Shown: piece after piece, positions 10,462 through 18,378 of the stretch
Numbering within the stretch: the stretch's first letter is position 1
Layout of the letters: each line of letters opens with the position of its first letter
Source of the DNA: an uncultured Dokdonia sp.
Lineage (GTDB): Bacteria; Bacteroidota; Bacteroidia; Flavobacteriales; Flavobacteriaceae
Reading direction: 5' to 3'
Assembly (NCBI GenBank): GCA_947503305.1
Contig: CANNDF010000006.1
Coordinates: forward strand, 186,001-250,000
DNA: 64,000 bases
Notes under the pieces: model-generated
What the model was told of the DNA's origin: nothing
Seen by the model: only the letters and a program-made list of their open reading frames with translations
Databases searched by the model: none
Made by a program: the position numbers and the translations under genes

Positions 10462-10846
10462 AGCCATTATAGGAATTGCTATTCTATATACAATAGCTCT
10501 TACTTTAGGGTCATTAGTACGACCCGTAAGCATAAATAACGCACCTACAAATATAGATAAGCTCCTACATGCAGGAGCTTATTTTGGTTTAACTCTTTTA
10601 TGGATCTTTTGGATCTATGGAGTGAAGATAAAACAACTCCAAAATCTTAGATATAAGTCGGCTTTTTATGTTGCTCTTTGCGCTATTGGATATGGCATTG
10701 TTATTGAGTACTTACAAGGAGCACTTACAAGTTATCGTACTCCAGATGGATGGGATATTGTGGCTAATGCTGCAGGAGCAATACTAGCATTAATAGTTTG
10801 CATAGTATATATTAACAAATCAGAAATGCTAAAATCGAAATTTTAG
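10427..10846 (+). CDS. VanZ family membrane protein
   Basis: A small integral membrane protein of 139 residues with about four hydrophobic helices, matching the VanZ-like family by layout and by the motifs [15 protein letters not shown] and [20 protein letters not shown]. Its biochemical role is not known; VanZ itself gives low-level teicoplanin resistance, but chromosomal relatives are not resistance genes by default. The start is uncertain: ATGs at 10427, 10433 and 10439 are in frame and all overlap gcvH. The overlap suggests translational coupling with gcvH. Confidence 0.88.
   Translation: MQMDMRHLLGHKAIIGIAILYTIALTLGSLVRPVSINNAPTNIDKLLHAGAYFGLTLLWIFWIYGVKIKQLQNLRYKSAFYVALCAIGYGIVIEYLQGALTSYRTPDGWDIVANAAGAILALIVCIVYINKSEMLKSKF
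10557..10586 (+). terminator. Terminator-like hairpin inside the VanZ gene
   Basis: A 10-bp perfect stem (ATAAGCTCCT and AGGAGCTTAT, loop ACATGC) is followed by TTTTGG. It sits about 95 bases after the gcvH stop, inside the coding region of the next gene. It could attenuate read-through from gcvH or be a chance codon-level hairpin; the T-run is short. Confidence 0.35.
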
Positions 10847-10899
10847 TTTTATTTTAGGATATTATTTCGTTATTTTAGCTTTCTTAATACTTAGAATTT

Positions 10900-11625
10900 A
10901 TGGAACCCAAGAAAAATCCAAAAGCAGATCTCAGTAAGCGTAGTCTACTGTTTTTACAGTTAGGGCTTGTTGCTGTACTTCTCATTACGTACATTACTAT
11001 AGAATGGAAGACCTATGATAAAACAGATATCGATATTGGATTACTAAATGCCGATGATGATGATGAAGAAATTCCAATCGTAGAGTTAAACACACCACCA
11101 CCACCACCGCCACCGCCACCGCCACCAGCGCCAGAAATTATAGAAGTTGTAGAAGATGAAGAAGAAATAGAAGAAACTATTATAGAATCTACAGAGACTA
11201 CTCAAGACGAAGAAATTGTTGAAGTAGAAGAAGTAGAAGTTGCTGAAGAAGAGGAAGAAATTGCAGATGTTCCGTTTGCTGTTATTGAAAATGTTCCAAT
11301 CTTCCCAGGATGTGAAAATCAGAAAAACAACGATGCACGTAAGAAGTGTATGAGTGAGAAAGTAAGTAAACTTGTAAATAGAAAGTTTAATACAGAACTA
11401 GGTGCTGATTTAGGACTTAGTGGTGTAAATAGAATATTTGTAAGTTTTAAAATTGATAAAAAAGGAAATATTACAAATATCCGTTCGAGAGCACCGCACC
11501 CAAGATTAGAAACAGAAGCTGAGCGTGTGATTAAATTGCTTCCTAAAATGACTCCAGGAAAGCAACGAGGACAACCAGTAGGGGTTTTATACTCTCTACC
11601 TATTACCTTTAAAGTAGAAGATTAA
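10900..11625 (+). CDS. TonB family energy transducer (paralogue 1)
   Basis: TonB proteins pass proton-motive energy from ExbBD to outer-membrane receptors. The layout is a cytoplasmic N-terminus, one membrane helix at about residues 17-35, an acidic stretch, eleven consecutive prolines (66-76), a long Glu-rich spacer, and a C-terminal TonB domain from about residue 125. That domain begins NVPIFPGCE and holds a second cysteine (KKCMSEKV), so a disulfide is plausible. The next two genes share this domain signature. ExbB and ExbD are not nearby. The ATG is 53 bases after the VanZ stop. Confidence 0.95.
   Translation: MEPKKNPKADLSKRSLLFLQLGLVAVLLITYITIEWKTYDKTDIDIGLLNADDDDEEIPIVELNTPPPPPPPPPPPAPEIIEVVEDEEEIEETIIESTETTQDEEIVEVEEVEVAEEEEEIADVPFAVIENVPIFPGCENQKNNDARKKCMSEKVSKLVNRKFNTELGADLGLSGVNRIFVSFKIDKKGNITNIRSRAPHPRLETEAERVIKLLPKMTPGKQRGQPVGVLYSLPITFKVED
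11095..11127 (+). repeat. CCA/CCG triplet tract encoding eleven prolines
   Basis: Eleven consecutive CCA or CCG codons code for the proline run of the TonB spacer. Such simple triplet tracts can change length by slippage in whole codons, which would alter spacer length without a frameshift. Confidence 0.85.
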
Positions 11626-11651
11626 TTTTATACTCTTTTCCTATAAATAAA

Positions 11652-11687
11652 AATCCCGATTGCATAAGCTCTCGGGATTTTCTTTTT
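11652..11687 (+). terminator. Intrinsic terminator after tonB paralogue 1
   Basis: Stem AATCCCGA/TCGGGATT (11652-11659 and 11672-11679) followed by TTTCTTTTT, 27 bases past the stop codon. Confidence 0.88.
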
Positions 11688-11741
11688 GGTATGCTTGTTG
11701 ATTTGTTTTAGAAATTGTTTAACATTTTAAAACCATTTCTT

Positions 11742-12530
11742 ATGAAAAATTCACAAGAGAGTAAGCCCGTTCGCCAAAACGAGACTTACACAAAATCACG
11801 CAAGCATGAAGCAAATTTACGAAGAAATCCAACACTGCATTTTCAGATAGGACTTGTCTTGTCTTTGTTGGTCGCTATCCTCTTTATAGAGATGCGTATG
11901 CCAGCTACTGCTCAAAGAGAATCATCCTTAGACCTTGGGACGGAAGATGTATTATGGAATCAAAATTTTGATATTGAAAGGCCTATTGAAAAAATAGAAA
12001 AACCAGTAGTGAAAGAAAGATCACAATCACAACCTTCTAATCAGTTTGAAGAAGTGCCTGACGAAACTGAGCTTATTGAAGAATTTTTACCACCATCAGA
12101 GCCAAATCCAGAAGCTCCTATTGATCCAGTAGAAGCTCCTGGATATGTAGATGTGGATGATGAGCCCGTAAATGTAGATTGGATTAAAATAGAACAAGTC
12201 CCATTGTTTCCAGGATGTGAAGGACTTACTACCAATGATGAACGTAAGGCTTGTATGAGTAGTAAAATTAATAAACTGGTAAGCCGTAAATTTAACACAG
12301 AAATTGGGGAAGAACTAGGACTTACTGGATTGAATCGCATTTTTGTGCAATTTACGATAGATAGTAACGGTGATGTTACCAATGTCAAATCACGTGGGCC
12401 TCATGATCAACTTGAAGCAGAAGCAGAGCGTGTTGTAAATCTTATACCTAAGATGACTCCTGGAAAACAGCGCAATGTTCCTGTGGGGGTTATATATAAC
12501 TTGCCTATTACTTTTAGAATTCAAGACTAA
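11742..12530 (+). CDS. TonB family energy transducer (paralogue 2)
   Basis: A second TonB-like protein, 262 residues. One membrane helix (about residues 35-52) follows a basic cytoplasmic N-terminus. The spacer is short and Glu/Pro-rich without a polyproline run, and the C-terminal domain begins QVPLFPGCEG. From there it is very close to paralogue 1 (shared RKFNTE, LGLTG/LGLSG, NRIFV, MTPGKQR), pointing to tandem duplication. I chose ATG 11742; the open frame extends to a TTG at 11715, but that is a poorer start. It has its own upstream and downstream terminators, so it is probably transcribed alone. Confidence 0.93.
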   Translation: MKNSQESKPVRQNETYTKSRKHEANLRRNPTLHFQIGLVLSLLVAILFIEMRMPATAQRESSLDLGTEDVLWNQNFDIERPIEKIEKPVVKERSQSQPSNQFEEVPDETELIEEFLPPSEPNPEAPIDPVEAPGYVDVDDEPVNVDWIKIEQVPLFPGCEGLTTNDERKACMSSKINKLVSRKFNTEIGEELGLTGLNRIFVQFTIDSNGDVTNVKSRGPHDQLEAEAERVVNLIPKMTPGKQRNVPVGVIYNLPITFRIQD

Positions 12531-12552
12531 AGAAATATAATACCAAATCAGA

Positions 12553-12585
12553 AATCCCGTTACATGAAAGTAACGGGATTTTTTG
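12553..12585 (+). terminator. Intrinsic terminator after tonB paralogue 2
   Basis: An 11-bp perfect stem AATCCCGTTAC/GTAACGGGATT with loop ATGAAA, followed by TTTT, 22 bases past the stop. Confidence 0.9.
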
Positions 12586-12648
12586 GTTTGATCTTTTTTA
12601 AATTTCAAAATCCCTATCTTTCGACAATTAATGCATAATACCTACCAT

Positions 12649-14775
12649 ATGCACAAATATTTACCCCTTCTTATTAGTATGTTAATGGCACTTTCCATGC
12701 ATGCACAGGTTACCCTTAGTGATTTTGAAAAATATCCTGTTTTTCCAGAATGTGAGACCGCTACTGTTGCACAATTGCCCAATTGTTTTAATGAAACCCT
12801 TATCACGTTTGTAATAGATACTTTTGAAATGCCAGAGAGAGTATCTCAAGAACAATACCAAGGACAAATGGTTATGTTATTTGAAGTAACAGCAGAAGGA
12901 AATTTTAAATTATTATACACAGATGCTGTATATAATGAGTTGAAAGAAGAAGCGCAGGAAGTATTTGATAAACTTCCAAAAATTCAACCTGCAACCTATA
13001 ATGGAGAAGCTACCTATATACAGTTTTCTATGCCTGTTAAAATTCCGCTTTCGCGAAATAAAATAGAAGACTTTATAGCAGAAGGGAAAACACAAATTGA
13101 TGAAAGGAATACAAAAGATGATATAAAAGAGAATCCTTTAAAACAAGAATTTGATAAAATTCAGAATCAAGAATTTGATCGAAAAAACAAATACGAGAGT
13201 CAACTCAATATCCCTTTTTCTCACCAAGTGTATAGTCGTTTTGATGAACAACTTAATATGGTAGGAACTAATAATCATACGGGAAGTAAACCATTTTTGT
13301 ATAGCACAGTAAACCCATATTATAATTTTGAAGAAAAAGCAGATGCTTTGTCAAAAAATAAAAAAGGATGGTGGGGACGTAAGTGGCATGATGAACATAT
13401 GGTTCGGCTACAAGGAGAAGATTATTGGATTACAATAGACCCAGCTGCTGACTTGCAATTAGGTACAGAAACAGATGATAGAAAGGAAGAATCGTTTACA
13501 TATAATAATACCCGCGCTGTTTTTGTGCAGGGAGGGTTAGGGAAGAAACTCAATTTTTTTGCGGCCGTTTATGAGAGTCAGGGAAGATTTGCACAATACT
13601 TCAATGATTTTGCTGTATCGTTACGACCAGATGGTGGAAATCCTGCAATTATACCTAGTAGAGCTATCGCAAAAGAAGGTAGGAATGGGGATTTTGATTA
13701 TCCCGTTGCCGAAGGCTATATATCTTATGCACCTAGCAAGTATTTTAATATACAATTAGGGCATGGAAAACAATTCATAGGAGATGGATATCGATCACTA
13801 TTATTAAGTGATAATGCTACCTATTATCCCTATTTGAAATTAAATACAACTTTCTGGAAAATCAAATACACAAATACATGGACATCTTTAAGAGATGTGC
13901 GTCCTGAGGTTACTCAAGATGGATCATTTCTCACCAAGTTTATGGCAAACCATTATCTAAGTTGGAATGTGACAAAAAAATTAAACTTAGGTTTTTTTGA
14001 ATCGGTGATATGGGAAAATGATAATGGAAGAGGGTTTGATTTTAATTTTTTAAACCCAGTTATTTTCTTTAGAGCAATAGAGTTTTCTACGGGATCTAGA
14101 GGTGGAAATGCATTGATTGGATTGACTGGGAAATATAAAATAAACGATCGCATAAATGTATATGGACAATTAGTTATTGATGAATTTTCAGCATCGGCTA
14201 TAACTGGTGGCGATCAAAATTTTAGAAATAAGCAAGGGTTTCAATTAGGGGCTAAATATTACAATGCTTTTGGGGTAAAAAACTTAACATTGCAAGCAGA
14301 ACTTAACCAAGTGAGGCCTTATGTATATTCTAATAATGAGATACAACTTAACTACGGGCATGCAAATCAATCATTAGCGCATCAATGGGGAGCAAACTTT
14401 AGAGAGTTTATAGCAATTGCCAGATATGAATATGAACGTTGGTATGGGAGTGCAAAAGTTATTGCTGGAACCCAAGGAGCAGAAATAGGAGATATTAATG
14501 AGGTTTATTTTGGAGGAAGCATTTATGGGAATGATGAAAATAGACCTAGCGATAATGGTATTGAATTATTTCAGGGAAATAAAGTAACGCGATTATTTGC
14601 AGATGTTGAAGTGGGATACCTTATTAATCCGGCAACAAATCTAAAAGTATATGTAAATCCTATCTATAGGGATTTTAGTGCAGAGACTCAAACAGCAGAT
14701 ACTTTTGATACAAATACCTTATGGCTCAATATAGGGTTTAGAACTGATTTATTTAATTGGTATTATGATTACTAA
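12649..14775 (+). CDS. remB: RemB-like gliding motility outer-membrane protein with N-terminal TonB-C-like domain
   Basis: Resembles RemB of gliding flavobacteria, an outer-membrane protein needed for normal gliding; the symbol is assigned by recognition and is tentative. A signal peptide (MHKYLPLLISMLMALSMHAQ) is followed at about residues 25-145 by a domain starting YPVFPECE with a second cysteine (PNCF), the same pattern as in the two TonB genes upstream. From about residue 190 the protein is a Wzi/capsule-assembly-like barrel (GHGKQFIGDGYRSLLLSDN) ending in aromatic FNWYYDY. ATG 12649 is chosen because it begins the signal peptide; ATG 12631 is also in frame. A TAtcTTTC box lies at 12614-12621. 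A partial palindrome copy codes for PLSRNK. Confidence 0.82.
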   Translation: MHKYLPLLISMLMALSMHAQVTLSDFEKYPVFPECETATVAQLPNCFNETLITFVIDTFEMPERVSQEQYQGQMVMLFEVTAEGNFKLLYTDAVYNELKEEAQEVFDKLPKIQPATYNGEATYIQFSMPVKIPLSRNKIEDFIAEGKTQIDERNTKDDIKENPLKQEFDKIQNQEFDRKNKYESQLNIPFSHQVYSRFDEQLNMVGTNNHTGSKPFLYSTVNPYYNFEEKADALSKNKKGWWGRKWHDEHMVRLQGEDYWITIDPAADLQLGTETDDRKEESFTYNNTRAVFVQGGLGKKLNFFAAVYESQGRFAQYFNDFAVSLRPDGGNPAIIPSRAIAKEGRNGDFDYPVAEGYISYAPSKYFNIQLGHGKQFIGDGYRSLLLSDNATYYPYLKLNTTFWKIKYTNTWTSLRDVRPEVTQDGSFLTKFMANHYLSWNVTKKLNLGFFESVIWENDNGRGFDFNFLNPVIFFRAIEFSTGSRGGNALIGLTGKYKINDRINVYGQLVIDEFSASAITGGDQNFRNKQGFQLGAKYYNAFGVKNLTLQAELNQVRPYVYSNNEIQLNYGHANQSLAHQWGANFREFIAIARYEYERWYGSAKVIAGTQGAEIGDINEVYFGGSIYGNDENRPSDNGIELFQGNKVTRLFADVEVGYLINPATNLKVYVNPIYRDFSAETQTADTFDTNTLWLNIGFRTDLFNWYYDY
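13047..13058. repeat. Dispersed palindrome, partial coding copy 3
   Basis: GCTTTCGCGAAA matches the first 12 of 14 core bases, inside the RemB-like gene, read in the frame giving L-S-R. It may be a decayed or emerging copy. Confidence 0.55.
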
Positions 14776-14846
14776 TACACACAATATTTAATTTCTTTTT
14801 TACGTTCTTTTTAGGCATACAACTACTTCATTAAATCTTTCAAAAA

Positions 14847-15260
14847 ATGTTGTCTAGAATCACCTTTATGGGGATGGTAGTTCTGTTGTTGCTGTCTTCA
14901 TGCCAAGAATCGGGATGTCATAAATCTCAAAGAAATCAAATCCTAGGAAAAAACCAGTATAATAGCAAAGAATATCAAGCAGAACTATATAGGCTTATAA
15001 AAGAAAGCCCAGATGTAGATTACTATTATGAAATGCGAGAAGAAATCTTTGGTCAAAATTACCTTGTCGTCAGTGCATATGGTGATGCATTTTGTGGGAA
15101 GCTATGTATTATTATTTCCGAAGAAGATGCACGTAGTATTAAGTTACAAGACTCTGCTGGTTATCAAGGGGCACAGCTTATAGGCCTTCGTTATAAAGAA
15201 CACAAGACAGACTATGGATCGGCTTTGGTATATGATTCTTTAGAATATATTGTAGATTAA
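14847..15260 (+). CDS. Small lipoprotein of unknown function
   Basis: 137 residues. The N-terminus is a lipoprotein signal (hydrophobic run ending LLLLSSC, with Cys19 as the lipidated residue), so the protein is probably membrane-anchored in the periplasm or outer membrane. The mature part is polar, with extra cysteines at CHKS and FCGKLC. I do not recognise the family. It stands 71 bases after the RemB-like gene and ends 6 bases before the convergent thioredoxin gene. Confidence 0.8.
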   Translation: MLSRITFMGMVVLLLLSSCQESGCHKSQRNQILGKNQYNSKEYQAELYRLIKESPDVDYYYEMREEIFGQNYLVVSAYGDAFCGKLCIIISEEDARSIKLQDSAGYQGAQLIGLRYKEHKTDYGSALVYDSLEYIVD

Positions 15261-15266
15261 TTACCT

Positions 15267-15692
15267 CTACGGTACAACTCTCCTGCCAAAATTGATTAAA
15301 ATATAAGGTTTTTTAAAACCTGTAGTTTTTGCTTTTTTTCTTCCCTTGTCATCTGTAATTATAAGTGTGGGATATGATGAAACTCCATATCTTCGAGCAA
15401 GCTCTATTCCCTTTTTTGATTCGGCATTAATAGAGATATTTATAAAATTTTTATTATAATAATCTCCTACTTTAACATCTTTAAAACTTGTACGTTTTAG
15501 TTTTTTACAAGGAGCACACCAAGTAGTATAAAAGTCGATAAAAACATATTTATCTTCTTCTTGAGCCTTTATTAATGCCTCTTCCAAACTTCCTTTGAAG
15601 AATATAATTCCTTTTTTCTTAAGACTAGTGTTCCCGTAACTTGATATTATAAAAGCTAGGCATATAAGAAGTATTATTTTAATGTTCTTCAT
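15267..15692 (-). CDS. Secreted thioredoxin-fold protein
   Basis: 141 residues with an N-terminal signal or anchor segment (residues 1-20) and a thioredoxin domain. The active site is TTWCAPCKKL (Cys59 and Cys62), and the cis-proline region is SSYPTLII. Probably a periplasmic thiol-disulfide oxidoreductase that reduces or oxidises exported proteins. It lies 16 bases downstream of the metallo-hydrolase gene on the same strand and is likely in one operon with it. A dedicated DsbD-like partner is not in the window. Confidence 0.92.
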   Translation of the reverse strand: MKNIKIILLICLAFIISSYGNTSLKKKGIIFFKGSLEEALIKAQEEDKYVFIDFYTTWCAPCKKLKRTSFKDVKVGDYYNKNFINISINAESKKGIELARRYGVSSYPTLIITDDKGRKKAKTTGFKKPYILINFGRRVVP

Positions 15693-15708
15693 AGCTGTAG
15701 ATTATGCT

Positions 15709-16596
15709 TTAATCCTCTTTATTGCCTTCTATAGTTGTAATGCTTTTATAGGCAGTACGTCTCATTTTTTCTCCAGAGATAAAATCATTAGCAGTTGCCT
15801 CATCAGAAAAATAATCACTAGTAAGAGATTCCATTAACGCGACTTCATCTTCTGTTTTACCATCTTTAATTGCCTGTGATACATTTTTGTATATTCCTTT
15901 AAGCATATTGAGATAGTTTTGATAATCAGTTTTTGTGGCTTTTGCTCCGTGACCTGGAATAATAATTGTTTGGTCATTAATAAGCATCAACCCTTTTTTT
16001 GCAGCTTCTATATCACCAGCAAGGCTCCCTCCTCTATTTATATCTATATATGGAAATCTACCGTTAAAAAAAGTATCTCCAGTATGTAAAACATTACTTT
16101 GAGCAAAATATACAAGGGCATCACCATCAGTATGAGCATCATGAACATGGGTAATAAAAATATCATTACCATTCATATAAAAAGTTGCATCATTACTAAA
16201 CGTAATAACAGGCAAACCACTACCATCATTGTTTTTTGCACTAGCTAGTCGTTTTCTTACATTATCATGAGCTACAATCATGGCGCCAGCAGCTTCAAAG
16301 TTTGCATTGCCTCCAGAATGATCTCCGTGAAAGTGGGTATTTACCAAAAATTTCACAGGCTTATCAGAAATCGTTTTGATAGCGTTAATGATTTTCTCAC
16401 TTAATGGAGCAAATTGATCATCTATCATAAACACACCATTTTCTCCTACAGATATTCCAATATTACCCCCAGCGCCTTGAAGCATAAATATGTTTTCTTG
16501 CAATGGTTCTATTTTGATTTTTATATTATCAAAACGACCTTGTGCATATATGGCAGTAGAAAAGGTTAGGATTAATAAGAATAAATGATTCTTCAT
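15709..16596 (-). CDS. Secreted metallo-beta-lactamase-fold hydrolase
   Basis: 295 residues with signal peptide MKNHLFLLILTFSTAIYAQ. The zinc-binding motif is NTHFHGDHSGGN (His88, His90, Asp92, His93), with further metal ligands in HVHDAHTDGD, TGDTFFNG and IPGHG. The fold is shared by class B beta-lactamases, glyoxalase II and many esterases, so substrate and any antibiotic activity are unknown. First gene of a two-gene operon with the secreted thioredoxin. A -7 box on this strand lies about 65 bases upstream, divergent from ctaB. Confidence 0.93.
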   Translation of the reverse strand: MKNHLFLLILTFSTAIYAQGRFDNIKIKIEPLQENIFMLQGAGGNIGISVGENGVFMIDDQFAPLSEKIINAIKTISDKPVKFLVNTHFHGDHSGGNANFEAAGAMIVAHDNVRKRLASAKNNDGSGLPVITFSNDATFYMNGNDIFITHVHDAHTDGDALVYFAQSNVLHTGDTFFNGRFPYIDINRGGSLAGDIEAAKKGLMLINDQTIIIPGHGAKATKTDYQNYLNMLKGIYKNVSQAIKDGKTEDEVALMESLTSDYFSDEATANDFISGEKMRRTAYKSITTIEGNKED

Positions 16597-16660
16597 TAGA
16601 ATAAATTATTTGGTTAAAACCATTAAGACGTGGGTACAATAAAAGCCTTTCATTATTGTG

Positions 16661-16668
16661 CAAAAATA
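16661..16668 (-). promoter_or_regulatory. -7 box for the metallo-hydrolase and thioredoxin operon
   Basis: Reads TATTTTTG on the minus strand, an exact match to the Bacteroidota TAnnTTTG element, 65 bases before the start codon. No clear -33 box is seen. Confidence 0.55.
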
Positions 16669-16717
16669 TGATCTAATATATGATTCCCATTTTGTTGTGT
16701 AAAACACAATCAGGGAG

Positions 16718-16725
16718 TATCTTTG
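16718..16725 (+). promoter_or_regulatory. -7 box for the ctaB oxidase cluster
   Basis: TATCTTTG matches TAnnTTTG exactly, with TTG at 16695-16697 about 20 bases upstream as a -33 candidate. It lies about 35 bases before the TTG start of ctaB. Confidence 0.7.
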
Positions 16726-16759
16726 CACAACTTTAAAAATAGCAAATTTTCTGTTCATT

Positions 16760-17653
16760 TTGAGCAAAGTCGCATCACATACTATTGCCGTATCTCCATG
16801 GCAAGATTTTAAGGAAATCACCAAAATGCGATTATCCATAAGTGTCGTTTTTTCTAGTGTCGTAGGATATTTCTTAGGCGTGCATACTATAGATTGGGGT
16901 ATTGTTGTAATGCTAGCCATAGGAGGATATTTTATGGTAGGCGCATCCAATGCCTATAACCAAGTACTAGAACGCGATCTGGATGCTTTAATGGATCGTA
17001 CTAAAAATAGGCCTGTAGCTTCTGGGCGTATGTCTGTAACAACAGCTCTTGTTATTGCAGTTGTATTTACAATCCTAGGTCTGATTACATTATATTATAT
17101 CAATCCGCAAACAGCAATGTTTGGAGGGATATCAATATTTATGTATGTACTATTATATACACCTCTCAAAACAAAAACACCGTTATCTGTTTTTGTGGGT
17201 GCATTCCCAGGAGCCATTCCGTTTATGTTGGGATGGGTCGCAGCAACAAATGATTTTGGTATAGAACCAGGGACATTATTTATGATTCAGTTTTTCTGGC
17301 AGTTTCCTCATTTTTGGGCAATAGGTTGGTTTTTATATGATGATTATAAAAAAGGAGGGTTTTTTATGCTACCTACTGGAAAAAAAGATAAAGGGACGGC
17401 GGTTCAGATTATTCTCTATACGGTTTGGACAATCCTTATATCACTAGTTCCCGCATTTGGAGTGACAGGAGGATTGTACTTGTCTCCTATAGCGGCTATT
17501 GTCGTAGGTGGATTGGGATTATTTATGTTATACTGGGCAATTAAATTATATAGAAAAAGGGATGCTCAGACAGCAAAAAAATTAATGCTTTCTAGTGTAA
17601 CGTATATTACATTATTACAAATTGTATTTGTAATAGATAAATTTTTAAGATAA
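16760..17653 (+). CDS. ctaB: Heme O synthase (protoheme IX farnesyltransferase)
   Basis: Transfers a farnesyl group to heme b to make heme O for terminal oxidases; an integral membrane UbiA-family prenyltransferase. 297 residues with about nine membrane helices. The Asp-rich prenyl-diphosphate motif NAYNQVLERDLDALMDRTKN is near residues 65-85. The start is TTG at 16760, giving MSKVASHTIAVSPWQDF; the first in-frame ATG (16826) would remove the conserved N-terminal segment before KMRLSISVVFSSV. It leads the oxidase cluster, with the next gene one base after its stop. Confidence 0.96.
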   Translation: MSKVASHTIAVSPWQDFKEITKMRLSISVVFSSVVGYFLGVHTIDWGIVVMLAIGGYFMVGASNAYNQVLERDLDALMDRTKNRPVASGRMSVTTALVIAVVFTILGLITLYYINPQTAMFGGISIFMYVLLYTPLKTKTPLSVFVGAFPGAIPFMLGWVAATNDFGIEPGTLFMIQFFWQFPHFWAIGWFLYDDYKKGGFFMLPTGKKDKGTAVQIILYTVWTILISLVPAFGVTGGLYLSPIAAIVVGGLGLFMLYWAIKLYRKRDAQTAKKLMLSSVTYITLLQIVFVIDKFLR

Positions 17654-17654
17654 A

Positions 17655-18236
17655 ATGGATTATACAGAAGGGACAGAGCGCTACAAACAAGATCGTGCAA
17701 AAAAACAAATGCTATGGTTTGGCATTATCAGTTTGTGTATGACTTTTGCTGGGCTTACTAGTGCATACATAGTTAGTATGGAGCGTAGAGACTGGCTAGA
17801 AGATTATAATTTTCCAACAGCTCTTATTGTATCTACTGTTCTTATTATAATAAGTAGTCTTACAATTCATATGGCAAAAAATGCTATTGTAAATGAGAAA
17901 CGACAATTAGGAACTACTTTTTTATTACTAACCTTAGGATTAGGAATCGCATTTGTAGTCTCTCAATTTTATGGTTTTAAAAGTCTTACAGATCAAGGGT
18001 ATTATTTTACTGGAGCCTCCAGTAATATCACTACTACCTTTTTATTTTTGATTATTGCAGTTCATATTGCACATGTAATAGCAGGCTTTATTTCATTGAT
18101 ATTAATTATAATTAAACATATAACAGGAAAATATACTAAAGAGAACTATCTGGGAGTAACACTAGGAGTTACTTTTTGGCATTTTTTAGATCTGTTATGG
18201 GTATTTTTATTTGTATTGTTATTTGTAACTAAATAA
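17655..18236 (+). CDS. Heme-copper oxidase subunit III family protein (short form)
   Basis: 193 residues with five membrane helices, the layout of a short subunit III. Family hallmarks are the N-terminal LTSAYIV segment, HIAHVIAGF in the fourth helix, and TFWHFLDLLWVFLF near the end. Subunit III stabilises oxidase and proton uptake but holds no redox centre. One base separates it from ctaB. The following gene is a second, longer subunit III, so one probably forms part of the oxidase and the other may be an assembly factor or alternative subunit. Confidence 0.92.
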   Translation: MDYTEGTERYKQDRAKKQMLWFGIISLCMTFAGLTSAYIVSMERRDWLEDYNFPTALIVSTVLIIISSLTIHMAKNAIVNEKRQLGTTFLLLTLGLGIAFVVSQFYGFKSLTDQGYYFTGASSNITTTFLFLIIAVHIAHVIAGFISLILIIIKHITGKYTKENYLGVTLGVTFWHFLDLLWVFLFVLLFVTK

Positions 18237-18271
18237 TCTATTTTACGATTATTTATTGATTGTAAGAGTTT

Positions 18272-18291
18272 GCTTTCGCGAAAGCGAATAA
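18272..18291. repeat. Dispersed palindrome, copy 4
   Basis: Exact core GCTTTCGCGAAAGC at 18272-18285 with TTT/GAA flanks, in the 142-base gap between the two subunit III genes and upstream of the second gene's promoter. Confidence 0.9.
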
Positions 18292-18342
18292 TAGAACATT
18301 ATAAATCCTTATTTAATCTTTGAAATACGCTTATAAAATACC

Positions 18343-18350
18343 TATTTTTG
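18343..18350 (+). promoter_or_regulatory. -7 box upstream of the long subunit III gene
   Basis: TATTTTTG is an exact TAnnTTTG match 28 bases before the ATG; TTTG at 18318-18321 is a -33 candidate. This gives the second half of the cluster its own promoter. Confidence 0.7.
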
Positions 18351-18378
18351 CAACCAATTATTTAACCAATACGTTACT

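Noticed and set aside
10427-10846. VanZ-like gene as an antibiotic resistance gene
   Set aside because: The family is widespread and no other glycopeptide resistance genes are present.
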